The translations under genes and the position numbers were made by a program. Shown in pieces: positions 36,601-46,583 of a DNA stretch of 64,000 bases. Within the stretch, counting starts at the first letter, position 1, and each line of letters begins with the position of its first letter. The DNA comes from Pristionchus mayeri (Eukaryota > Nematoda > Chromadorea > Rhabditida > Neodiplogasteridae). Below the pieces are notes generated by a model. The model did no database searches. It was not told the DNA's origin and was given only the letters and a program-made list of their open reading frames with translations. The DNA is taken from NCBI GenBank assembly GCA_036245805.1, contig BTRK01000005.1, positions 45,371,216 to 45,435,215 of the forward strand, in the 5' to 3' direction.

Positions 36601-38447
36601 CAGTACATGCGTCTCGCGCTCGACTGCATTCGAGTCGGGACGGTGCGCGCGATGCCCGTGATCGTGCTCGGCTACCTGCTGGTCGTCGTTTTCTGCTACG
36701 GTACGTGGCTGGTACCATGTGGTACCGAGTTGGTACCACCCGGTATAGTATGGTTCCATGTGGTACCAACCGAGTGCCGGGTACCGATAGGACGGCTACC
36801 ACATGGTCGTCTTCTTCTGCTACGGTATGTGGCTGGCACCTTGTGGTACCGAGTTGGTACCAGCACGTCCTCGGTACCATGCACCGGTACCAACCTGACA
36901 CCATGCTGGTTCCAGGCATTCGCCGCGTCTTCCTCGACCTCAACACGATGCTCTTCATGACGGACAAGAAGACGGAAAAGGCGGCTACTCGGTCGGCCAT
37001 GAACAAAGTGCGATTTGAATTGTTTGTACACACAATTTGAAATTAGTCGGTTGCGGCATTCTGCAAGATTTCAATCGTTAAAAGTACAATTTAATTCGAA
37101 ATAATTTTGCAGAGGAATCACGAGACTTCCCGAGGCTCGATGAAGCGCTACTCTGCCTGCTTCAATATCTTTGTGGTGAGTAAGAGATCAAAGATAAATG
37201 ACCCACTGTCAAAGATCACAAAATACTTTGAAAAAATTCTGCTTCAGGGCCTCTCGTGGTACTTTTTCATCATCGCCTCCCTCTTCCTGATCAATTATTC
37301 GTCAGTTTTTTTAACATTTTGAACGTGTAATTAAAAACGACAAATATAAACCCAATTTTCCCGCACATGTCATTCTTGATACATTGTCATTGTGCTGATC
37401 TTTAAATTAACTAATTAAATAGAATTACTAATAAATGATTTGATGGCGGTTGGTTCGGGAATCTGTGAGAACCAGCTGTATAGATCTGAAGTCAAAGATC
37501 AAAGATCATCTTTGCAGGTGGTTCGAGAGTGTGCGCGAGGGCGACATGTTCAGCAAGCAGGACGCGGAGGACGAGGGCATCAGACTGAGCATCTTGTGAG
37601 TTGACATTTGATATTTGAACGTCCATCTTGTGCGCTTTGATTGTTGAGAACGTTGGTAGTCGGTCTTTAAACTTTGATCTTATGAGCTTTAAAAGATGAT
37701 TGCTGCACTTTGATCTTGTGAGATTTGATATGACTGTTGTGCCTTTGCGACCGTGTATCCTTCACATCACTTCATAGTATTGCTGATCCAACTGAATTTT
37801 TAAAACTAATGTTTCTAGTATCCCTAGACAGATCTTCTGAAATCACTTTTCAATTATGTTTGATCCTCGATCTTTATTTAATGAAATTTTATCGTTGATG
37901 TTCGATCGTTGATCTCCATGAAAGTTCTATTTTTTTCAGATGGTTCTCGCTGCTGATCCTCTCGCCGATGCTGCTCGTCGGGCTGTGGCGGGTAATTTTT
38001 AAAATATTTTCGAAAATAACAACATCATTGTTTGTCAGTTCTGCAAGTACCTCCACGAGGCGTACACGGGCACGCTGAGCATCAGGTAATTAACCTAATC
38101 AGAAAACATTAGTATTGTATTGCCTTTTTGTGTTGCTGATAAGATTTTGATGAGCATTTTAAACTAGATCACCTGAAACATCGACGAAAACAGTGCCAAC
38201 AAATGAAATGCAAGTATTTTAATTTAATAAAACAAAATCAGCTTCCTCTTCTCGCCCAATGCCGCCTACGGGCCCAAGGACGAGCGGCACAGGTGTGCTC
38301 TTTGATCTTTCCATTATGGTTGTTTGTGTCAGTATAATATTTTCATTAAAATTCAATTTGCTGGAAGAATAATGCCTAATATAAACCAAAAGCTCTTTAA
38401 ATTTCAGATTCATCGTAGCAAACGAGACCAACTCGGTCAGGATGTGA
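30648..38447 (+). CDS. SLC6-type (sodium:neurotransmitter symporter) protein
   Basis: A divergent member of the 12-helix SLC6/SNF plasma-membrane transporter family. Exons: 30648-30666, 31049-31140, 31224-31315, 31430-31476, 31560-31624, 31717-31786, 31979-32076, 32220-32274, 32336-32390, 33244-33289, 33369-33421, 33587-33650, 33846-33923, 34276-34368, 34545-34610, 34808-34887, 35169-35284, 35496-35579, 35683-35750, 36099-36165, 36272-36336, 36604-36700, 36916-37007, 37113-37175, 37248-37300, 37518-37595, 37940-37991, 38039-38085, 38242-38292, 38408-38447. The total is 682 codons with stop, and all phases agree. Landmarks: GFPLIYLEMGLGQFTSSNP (helix 2, residues about 100-115), GIGYTMVIISALDVF (helix 3), GQAGQLTLASTNEFSNNCF (helix 6), CYGIRRVFLDLN (after helix 9) and LFSPNAAYGPKDERHR (C-terminus). 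The helix-1 GLGNVWRFP ion-site motif is absent, so ordinary Na+-coupled transport is doubtful. One intron (from 36337) needs a GC donor. Substrate unknown. Confidence 0.88.
32446..32535 (+). other. Alternative terminal exon with polyA signal
   Basis: After the exon ending at 32390, an acceptor TTTTAG at 32445 opens an in-frame exon of 17 residues ending TGA at 32498-32500, followed by AATAAA at 32530-32535. The full-length protein instead joins 32390 to 33244 in the same phase. Use of this exon would give a truncated protein of about 215 residues ending after helix 3. Confidence 0.5.
32728..32805 (+). pseudogene. tRNA-Leu (TAG) copy with broken 3' end
   Basis: The first 66 or so bases match the minus-strand tRNA-Leu at 32934-33013 exactly, including the TTTTAGG anticodon loop. 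After GTGGGTTCGAA the sequence becomes CTTCCGTC, so neither the T-stem nor the acceptor stem can close. It lies in the same SLC6 intron, inverted relative to the other copy. Confidence 0.75.
32934..33013 (-). tRNA. tRNA-Leu (TAG)
   Basis: It folds as a class II tRNA: acceptor GGCGGAG paired with CTCCTCC (one C-T mismatch), D-arm GCCGAGCGGTCTAAGGC, anticodon stem-loop CTGGTTTTAGGCACCAG with anticodon TAG, a variable arm, T-arm GTGGGTTCGAATCCCAC and discriminator A. There is no intron. It lies inside an SLC6 intron on the opposite strand. Confidence 0.85.
33930..34190. repeat. Diverged tandem repeat in SLC6 intron
   Basis: GGTTACGGTAGATCGGAATT and GTGGGTCCCGTACGGATT phrases recur about every 60 bases from 33948 to 34170, decaying to the right. 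Intronic, between exons 33846-33923 and 34276-34368. Confidence 0.75.
34890..35165. repeat. GGAACCA-type tandem repeat in SLC6 intron
   Basis: Irregular repeats of AACCAGGAACC/CCAGAAC fill nearly the whole intron between 34887 and 35169. A short continuation follows the next exon (35305-35345). Confidence 0.8.
36701..36915. repeat. GGTACC-rich intron with duplicated exon end
   Basis: The intron is packed with GGTACC/TGGTACC. It also contains a second copy (about 36797-36835) of the end of the preceding exon and its donor: TCTTCTGCTACGGTATGTGG against TTTTCTGCTACGGTACGTGG at 36690. A small tandem duplication has therefore created a second potential 5' splice site. Confidence 0.75.
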
Positions 38448-39744
38448 TTGATCGTCAGAAGCGGAGCAGAAGATAGATTGATCTTTGATCTTTTGCGATC
38501 TTTGTTATCTTAACGCCCGCTAATCTATAGAATAACAAAACCGTGAAGTGTGTTGATGTATCTCTGAAAATCATTCCTCGATGGATTTGTTGGTTGGAAA
38601 TTCCAATAATTTAGAACGGCCACATTCCAATTTTCACAAATTTTTGATAACGATTCATCAAATATATGTCGATGTTTGATCTCTTAATCGTAGTGTTGCT
38701 TGTGTGTTTTGGGGCAGTTTTCGACGATTGGGCGCCTCTGCAAAATCCAGAACAACCTCCAAAACATGCTTGCTTACCTAAAATTTGAATTTCTAAAGGA
38801 ATACTACCCGGTAGCTCACCAACATATCTATTCAAGTTTAGTTATCTTGTTAGTATCCTAGAAGCGACTGATCATGCTAACACATTAGTGATTCTATGTA
38901 TTGTCCGGGATTGTGCAGAAGCGGACTGGAAAAACCGGCATTTCGCAGACTGGAAAAACGGAGACTAAACAATCAATCAGCCATATTATCTTCGACAATG
39001 ATGGAGGTCATGGTGGCATAAGGAATACAATTCAAAAGTTCCTTCCCTTTTCATTTTTATCTTCCTCTTGGAAGAGTGAAATGTCGTTGCAACCCGTGTC
39101 AATAAGACAACTAGTTATAGTTCTGTTCAATTAGTTAGTTCACGTTGACGACCCGTTCTTGTATTAATCGTGCAAAATCCTAACCGCTCTCATCTAACTC
39201 TTTCGAATTCTGAGCGATGACTATACCGTTACGTTGAAACATCGCACTTAAATATTATATTCTGCTAATCCTGTCATTCAATTATGGACATTTAGAATCC
39301 TTCCTAGCATCGATGCCAGATGCATAAGTCAATGCAGGTGGGGGTGGGTTGGTGGATGGAGTGGTAAAGGCAAGATAATGAAAGACTCAGATCCACACCT
39401 GGGTCTGTGAATTCCCTCTGGCATTGATCACGGAATATCACTTATTCACTTTTCTCTAGACGTAAGGACACGCGACGCCGTCTCTCAAATAGTCATACTC
39501 TCTCCTGACATGGTATATTTCGAAATACAAGCCACACCCTCGAATTCTCATACACGCATCCCTCTGAGGGATTCTTCCCACATTCTAACTTGGGTTGCCC
39601 TCATTCTTACACTCACATTAGCAGTGAAAATGCTCGAAGCGCATGTATAATTCGCGGCTTCATGTATTTTGCTTTTATTTTGACTCATAAATTCAATTTT
39701 TAAAGACATTTTGATTCTCAATCCCGATTATTTTTCCGATTATA
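38448..39744. other. Intergenic, nothing recognised
   Basis: This block follows the SLC6 stop codon. I see no gene, no strong AATAAA close to the stop and no repeat structure beyond short TTGATCTTTGATC phrases like those in the SLC6 introns. Confidence 0.4.
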
Positions 39745-41009
39745 TCAGGTTGTAACATAAGTTTTGTCGCGTCCAATCTCTTATGCATTTTAACCTCAGA
39801 AATTCTTCGAATTAATTTAATCTCAATTTCGTTATTCATCATCAGTGAGGGCCTTCGTACTCTTTCTTACGCGCTTTACTTCAGTCCTGTCAAGGCAGTT
39901 GAGGAGGCACATTAGTCAGACAAAGTTGTACTGAGATAAGGATTACAAATCATTTTCACGCATCAGCTCTTCTTGAAAAGGATAAATTATGCCGATTTTG
40001 TGTGATTTGCGTAAAGTACTACATGTGTGCATAATTTTGAACCACTCACGGATAATGACAAACGAAAATCGTTCTAGAAATGTAGACGAGTTTGTATAAT
40101 GTGGATGGTTGGTGACGGTCGCGAAAACTTTCGCAAGCCGAATTTTCTTCTCAATAGATATCCAGATCCAAATAGTGGTGGAATATAGTTCACCCAAAGT
40201 GGTCAGTATGCAGACAAAGTTTGGGGTAGATTGGGTTCTGTTGAGATAAGTGGCTCCATTCAGAACGATGGTATGTAAATTATACTAATGAAATCGGCAC
40301 TTTGTTCATATTCCTACCTCGCACACATGTTCAATATCTGATTTGTTGTGTCCATCCTAACCATAAGCCCTTCCCTTACTAGTATCTACTTGGGATAAGT
40401 TTGGAAATAAATAGCTTTTGAATGACAATCTTTAATTCGAAACACCTAAACTTGCATAGTTTGGTAAAATTGTGCGCGAATTGAATTAATACAAATTCAA
40501 ATTTCCCACAAGTGGAGTGTTCTTTCTCTCACTTGTTTAATGATAAATTATACCTCCATGAGTGGTAATTGAACGCACTTATGTTAGTCACTGTTGTTGC
40601 AATTCTGGATTCAGAAGAGTTGGTCAAGTTGGCTACGAATCAGCGGCTAACCTTACACTCAGTGAAGTATATCTTTGATTCCGCTCAACATAGCACCATA
40701 TCTGGCGTATATTTTGAAAGAGCATTGACGGGGTATATCACCATGCTGTAGAAGTTTGGTTCATTATTCATCTCTGCGAACTAGCACCTGATCAAACGAA
40801 TTAAAAAAATCTGCACCAAATTTAAATCAGTTCATATTAATATTTTTCGCATAGCCAGCGTGCGCAGTTCAGCTCTACCCTATGGTTTGAATGTGCATGA
40901 ACACCCCAAACATATACTAGGAGGTCAGGCATTGATAATGTTTGAGAAGTATCCTTCATGGAAATATTGTGAACCTCCGAAATGCGACAAAACTTATGTT
41001 ACAACCTAA
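39745..41009. mobile_element. 1.27-kb TA-flanked mariner-like element, non-autonomous
   Basis: The ends are inverted repeats containing GGTTGTAACATAAGTTTTGT, flanked by TA dinucleotides (39743-39744 and 41010-41011). Size and TA duplication fit the Tc1/mariner superfamily, but no DDE transposase is readable on either strand; only short open frames remain. A relative in opposite orientation lies at 47250-48485. Confidence 0.75.
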
Positions 41010-41093
41010 TACTATCAGCTTGATCTTTCTTTGCTCATGGATTAAAGCTTCCTCATTTATATATTGTCGGCATCGCGCTGGTTGCGTGCTTAC

Positions 41094-41205
41094 TAGTGAT
41101 ACCAAATCGGCGCGTACTCTCCTCGGTTCACACGCTATCTCACCGGTCAGACAGAGCGAGACTGCGTGTGAAACGAGTAGAGCTCGCGCCGATTTGGCAT
41201 CACTA
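41094..41205. mobile_element. 112-bp palindromic hAT-type MITE
   Basis: It has the same TAGTGAT...ATCACTA ends and the same length as the copy at 639-750. The 8-base direct repeat GTGCTTAC flanks it (41086-41093 and 41206-41213). The arms have several mismatches, so it is older than the first copy. Confidence 0.85.
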
Positions 41206-41389
41206 GTGCTTACCTAAGCGATCATTCGCTTCCAGGATGGTACTAGCTACATGGACAATCAATAATGCAACGGCTGCCTTTACAACTGGATGGATACGAC
41301 TTCATTACAATGATGGAGAATTCTCTTGGTGCTTTTTTCGAAAAATTGCTTGAAGCATTGAAAATTATGAAAATTAGCCATAAAATCGA

Positions 41390-41560
41390 TAATATTTTAA
41401 CCATAATAAACCATAATATTAATATTAATAAACCATAATATTAATATTAATAAACCATAATATTACTAAAATGCAATATTAATAAACCATAATATTAATA
41501 ATATTAAAATTAATAAACTATAATATTAAAAATATAATATTAATAAATCATAATATTTTG
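41390..41560. repeat. AATATTAATAAACCAT low-complexity array
   Basis: ATAAACCATAATATTAAT units repeat irregularly. The array lies directly upstream of the first recognisable BATH exon and may have replaced its start. Confidence 0.8.
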
Positions 41561-41834
41561 CATGCGCGTAGACATGAGCAGAAGTGCCTGCAACGGCACT
41601 TATTTGGAGTTCGCATGCGAAGGTAATTTCCATTTAAAATTTGTCTCCAAAAGCTTAAGGAAGATCCGTGTTAAATTCACGAAATCTACCGGATGAATAC
41701 GGCACTAGGTCGGATGATCACCGTCGGATGAAAACCTACTGGATGATAACCAAGAAATGGACCCTTGCATAGAACTTTCACAAAATAATTGTTGACACTT
41801 TGCGAATCTACTCTGAAAGCTCTACCGAAGGGTG

Positions 41835-43607
41835 AATTTTTATCATCCAAAAAATGGTAAACTGAGCTCCCCTAAACTTACTCCCTCCGCGATAATAGAT
41901 AATTCTGGTACTACTCTTCTTACTAATGATGATAAGTGTGTTGCCTTTTCTCAGTTTTTCTCTTCTGTTTTCTCCCACCCAATGAATTGTCCTCTCCCGC
42001 TCCTTACACCATCTCTTACGTTTGACTTCCCAACTATTTCCCACCTAGATATTTTATGTGCATTTCGTAGTCTATCACCTAAAGTTAATATTACTCCTGA
42101 TAATATTCCCAGCATCGTCCTTTCTAAATGCAAATTATCCCTCCTTTCTCCGCTCTCTATTATATATAATAAGTCCCTTCTTACCTGCGATGTCCCTATC
42201 TTTTGGAAACAAGCTTTGGTCAAACCCATTCCAAAGAAAACCAGTAACTCCATATCAGACTTTCGGCCTATCTCGCTCACTTCCTCTGTATGCAAAGTTT
42301 TTGAGAAAATACTTATCGAGAAGATCACCACTTTTCTAGATGTAAATAACCTCTTTGATCCACGACAATCAGGATTTCGTAATCGTAGATCCACCTCCTC
42401 GAATCTTGCTGAAACCTTTTCCCATTATCTTAGAATCTCTAAAAATGGTTCCCCATTTGATACTGTGTATATTGATTTTAAGAAAGCGTTCGATAGCATA
42501 GACCATAGGCTATTGTTATTCAAATTGTCCCAGTTAGGCATCTCTGACCACCTTGTATCGTGGTTTCATTCCTACCTTTCCAACAGAACCCAATCCGTTT
42601 TTATAGACTCATCTATTTCTCCCCCTCTCCTTATGAGATCGGGAGTTCCGCAGGGATCCTGCTTAGGTCCTCTCCTCTTCATTCTATTCATTAATGATAT
42701 TAGTTCCCAATTCCCAATGACCATTCACTATTCCGTGTATGCAGATGACCTCAAATTGTATGCTGAAGTGCCCAAATATTCTGACGATCTTCAAAATGCA
42801 TTAGACTCGGTCTCCTCTTGGTCCTCTCAATGGAATTTAGGTATCTCTGAGACCAAATGTCATATTGTACATTTCGGCTTGCATAATCCCCGTAGATCGT
42901 ACTTTATTAATGGGGTTCTCCTCAATGAGCCCACTGTAAAAGAGAAGAATGTAACAAAAGTAATCGTTAAAGACTTAGGTGTCCATTTCTCCCCCAATCT
43001 TTCTTTCTCTTATCATATACAAAAGATTGTTGCTAAGGCCCGCTCCAAAATTAACCTCATGTTTAAGCCATTTCATAGTAAATGCCCTACCATTTACAAG
43101 AAAGCCTATACAACATTTGTTCTTCCTACCCTTGAATATTGTTCAGTTATTTGGAACCCATCCCATTCTGTCGAATTGACTAAGGAACTAGAAAAAGTAC
43201 AACGTGACTTCTCTCGTAGGCTTTACTCCCGGTGCGTTCTTCCTCATGTACCTTATTTTGAACGAATGCAATTTCTTGAATTAACAACTCTTGAAAGCCG
43301 TAGAACCGTAACCGATATTGTGTTCCTTCATTCCATTCTACACAGTCGCTATTTACTTGACTTTTCTTCTCTTCTTATCCCTGCCCCTCTCACCCGCCCT
43401 CTCCGTAATGGTCACCCTCTTCGAATAACCTTACCCTTTATCCCTCCGAAGTCGTATTCCACACTCGTATCTAGATCCATTTCCTTTTGGAATTCTCTTA
43501 CCACAGATTTTGTTGTTCTCCCACATAATTCCTTCCGTTCTCTCATCTCCTCACAGCCCCCTTTATCATTTCCCAAATCCGTTATCCATAATTGGCTACA
43601 TCAATGA
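41835..43607 (+). CDS. Non-LTR retrotransposon reverse transcriptase, 5'-truncated
   Basis: A continuous frame of about 590 codons covers the reverse transcriptase of a CR1/jockey-type LINE ORF2. Motifs in order: FRPISLTSSVCKVFEKIL (fingers), FDTVYIDFKKAFDSIDH (first catalytic Asp), SGVPQGSCLGPLLFILFIND, YADDLKLYA (catalytic YADD) and LGVHFSPNLSFSYHI (thumb side). The usual conserved C-terminal region follows. The apurinic endonuclease that should precede it is absent and the frame has no proper ATG, so the copy is truncated at the 5' end, as is usual for LINE insertions. The 3' tail is a short GAATT/AATTG repeat at about 43735-43752. No frameshift in the remaining frame suggests a fairly young copy. 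Confidence 0.92.
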   Translation, partial: NFYHPKNGKLSSPKLTPSAIIDNSGTTLLTNDDKCVAFSQFFSSVFSHPMNCPLPLLTPSLTFDFPTISHLDILCAFRSLSPKVNITPDNIPSIVLSKCKLSLLSPLSIIYNKSLLTCDVPIFWKQALVKPIPKKTSNSISDFRPISLTSSVCKVFEKILIEKITTFLDVNNLFDPRQSGFRNRRSTSSNLAETFSHYLRISKNGSPFDTVYIDFKKAFDSIDHRLLLFKLSQLGISDHLVSWFHSYLSNRTQSVFIDSSISPPLLMRSGVPQGSCLGPLLFILFINDISSQFPMTIHYSVYADDLKLYAEVPKYSDDLQNALDSVSSWSSQWNLGISETKCHIVHFGLHNPRRSYFINGVLLNEPTVKEKNVTKVIVKDLGVHFSPNLSFSYHIQKIVAKARSKINLMFKPFHSKCPTIYKKAYTTFVLPTLEYCSVIWNPSHSVELTKELEKVQRDFSRRLYSRCVLPHVPYFERMQFLELTTLESRRTVTDIVFLHSILHSRYLLDFSSLLIPAPLTRPLRNGHPLRITLPFIPPKSYSTLVSRSISFWNSLTTDFVVLPHNSFRSLISSQPPLSFPKSVIHNWLHQ

Positions 43608-43734
43608 GAACCCACCCCTTCCCTTCTATACCCTTGCTGCAAGCAAACCCGATTCGACCACATCGACGGACCTCCGTTTTTCGACACCATTCCACAATGA
43701 TATCTTGAATATTCCCACATGAACGGAATAAATA

Positions 43735-43752
43735 ATTGAATTGAATTGAATC
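43735..43752 (+). repeat. LINE 3' microsatellite tail
   Basis: ATTGAATTGAATTGAATC directly follows AATAAATA. Short direct repeats instead of poly-A are typical of CR1-like LINE 3' ends. Confidence 0.7.
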
Positions 43753-46583
43753 AAGTAAGTTATCATCCGACGGTGATCATCCGACCTAGTGTCATGAGAG
43801 CACCTTGCATGGAAATACAGTTGTGTATTTGTATGTACATTTAAATAAGTGTTTGAAGAAGAACATGTGGGTCTTTGTCTCAGTGTGTCTCATACATGAA
43901 GATTTCGTGGCATCATCTCTCGAACTCTAATTTGAAGGCGATTCGAATGCGCAGTTTATGTGCGAAGCTGACGCTACGCTCGATGTCTGCACACCTATCG
44001 AGAAAAAACCGATCGTGCGGGTACGATTTTCCCCATTTTCCAAGATTTTTAAGATTTTCGATTTTCCAGATTTTCAGATTTTCCAGATTTTCGATCTTAA
44101 GATTTTCCAGATTTGCGGGTAAGATTTTCCACATAACTATCCCGTATTCCAAACTAAATTATTGTTACTACTCATATTACACAACAAAACGCAATTATTG
44201 CTTTAAGTTCGACACACAACGCTTCGATGGCACTAAGGGTTGGCGGTGGGCGGGTCATATTCATTCAATGTATTCAATGTATACTATTCAATGGTCAAAC
44301 TTTATGGATCCGCGGGTAAATATTTTTTTTGGAGAATAACATTCTTACTTCGCAAAATTTCAGGTTTATCTTAATCAGAATGATCAAATTTGCATACAAC
44401 TCATCATTAACTTGGTCAAACTGGTTCCAAGGTAAGGTGGTCAATGTGATTGTTAAAGGGGTGTTCCGGGGGGTGTTCAGTCACCCATCTTGATGACTTG
44501 GATGTTGTAGAACCCACTGAGTCGTTAATAATTTGGTTAATAGTTCTTCATAATTATCGCATCTTTAGTTTGAGTAAATAAGGAATATAACAGTTTCCCA
44601 TTGCGAGCGCATCTTCATGTCAGGACCCCCTAACATTCATAAGTGCTACATTTTCCAAGTGCATCTTGGATTAAACCAATACGGCCAAATTTCAGTCCGC
44701 CTCAGCCTGTTGACATGAGTAAATTCGCTTCTAGCGAATTGACGAAATTGGTTGATGAGAAAAGACTGCATGTTAATAAGGATGTTAGCTCATTTTTTCA
44801 TTAATTTATTTTAAAGCTACTTTTCCATATAGTTCACATAACATGATGATTTGCTAAATGGGGGTTATGTTGTAGAACGTTCATCTAATTCATGAACTAG
44901 TTTGTCTAAATTACAGTTTCTCTCCTTGCACTCCCCCGTGTTCGCAGCAATGTTCCTGCGCGAGTTCGAGGAGAGGGGAAAAGACGAAGTTGAGATAAAG
45001 GAAGTGGTCTACGAGGTCAGCTTTTATGAATGGTTTCCTTTTTGCCCAATGCTGTATTGTGAGCACGTTATGAGAACTTACTTACTCAAAAGGAGAACCC
45101 TATTCGTATCGCCGCTCTGACGTTTTAAATTTCAGGAATTCCTGGACCTCCTCAACGTGATCGTCCCTTGACGAGCTAAAATCGCAGGTGTGCCAATTAT
45201 TTCTGTAGCTCACTCATTAATTTTCGCATTGTATGTGAAGCATGTATAAGGTTGATGAAAAAGTCGTGTGGTTTTTTGTGACCCTACTTTGAACTATCAT
45301 TATTCGCGTGTATACAACGTCAATGGGAAACAAACATAGCATTATTTAGTGGTATACTTGAACTTTATTTGCCCATATATGCCCATAAAATTAGCCATCA
45401 ATATATGAGAGACTATCTGAGCGGATTCACATACACCCGTACAGCAAAAAATACAATTCCCTGAAAAAATATCCCTAGGGTTAATTTTTCATGTAGAGAA
45501 AGAAAATCGACCTATGCAAGCCGTATATGTGACCCCTCATTCTCTGTATTGCGGCGAAGTGGTCGGTCGGATTTTGAAAATTTTTTTGGAGTTTCCAAAC
45601 TCCAGAAAGTGATTCTGAAAGATCTCGACGAGATAAGCATTTTTCCTGTTGGAAGTGAAGGGCTAGCTGATCTGTGAAAAAAGTTATGGTCGTTCGAATT
45701 TTTAAAATTGTTGCCCTGAAAAATTGTATCCCATAGCGGGCAAAATAAACAATTTCATTAGATTCCTCATGCAAAAGTACCCTAGTGTACCAAATTTGAA
45801 AGAAAAACTCGTCATGGCAATCAGTCAAATGGTCGACCGAAGACTTCGGACTTGAACGATTTCGAACGAAAAAATCGTTTTTTTGGAGAAATCTTTTTTA
45901 GATGGACTTCTTGTGAACTGTGATGTGGAAATTCGGATTCTACGAGTGAAAACATTCCAGAAAATCTTTTTCTCGTAAAATTCTGAGTTATCGAGTTTTT
46001 CGGCCTCGGAAATTTAAAAATTTTCAAAAAAATCCCAAAATTCGGAGAACTTGAGATCGAAAAACTCAGAAAATTTGATTTTCTTAGTTTTTAGAAATAT
46101 GCACAATCAACACAGAAATGCAAAAGGTAGTCATTTAAAGATCAGCACATTTCTCGAAAGGATGTAACTTCCAGCATCCATGAGAAAAAGTGTTTATTGG
46201 GTAAAGTTTGGAGCTTCATATAACAACCAGAAATTGAGCATTCGTACTTCAAAGGAAACATAATATTGAGAAATGTCTCGTTTTCGACAGATGAATTTCG
46301 TAAAATTTAGCCTTATCCTATTCTCGCCTCTCTGATTGGGCAATGCTGGTAGGGTGCGCATATGAAAGAGTATCCAATGCCTCGTTAGTAATCAATATCC
46401 GGAAGTTCATCGATCAAACTAAAAGGAAGATGGAAGGCGAAATATGAAAAAAAACCACAAGACTTTTGCATAAACCTTATAATAAGAATCGCAAATATTT
46501 GCCCTTTTCAGACTCTACTATTATCCACGTTCTGCACCTTGCAGACCGATTCCAGATGGAGGCGATTCATATGTAAAATATTA

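Larger units (their letters stand above)
32122..37075. repeat. Dispersed short repeat in SLC6 introns (GCGCCGCAACGACTAA family)
   Basis: The phrase GAACTCTTGCAGAGCGCCGC + AACGACTAA (or its complement) recurs near 32122-32155, 35603-35630, 35633-35671, 35780-35830, 36013-36068, 36363-36400, 36497-36563 and 37029-37075. It appears again in RGM introns near 50882-50935 and 51836-51895. Flanks often include AATT and AATTTTT. Copies in the GAACTCTTGCAG orientation resemble a 3' splice site. Several bases are identical between copies, so this is a true repeat family; type unknown. Confidence 0.7.
41703..43791. mobile_element. CACTAGG-ended inverted-repeat element carrying a LINE
   Basis: Inverted copies of CACTAGGTCGGATGATCACC plus GTCGGATGA stand at 41703-41734 and about 43760-43791, enclosing the LINE fragment. 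The ends resemble those of a 63-bp element at 50011-50073. Clear target duplications are not visible, so the superfamily is unsure. It lies wholly within the first BATH intron (41623-43937). Confidence 0.65.

Noticed and set aside
36552..37040. Overlapping open frames of 110-160 codons on both strands
   Set aside because: Shadows of the GGTACC repeat and of two SLC6 exons; the spliced SLC6 frame explains the coding signal.
39943..40197. 84-codon minus-strand frame as a transposase fragment
   Set aside because: No catalytic motif or helix-turn-helix resemblance to mariner enzymes could be seen.
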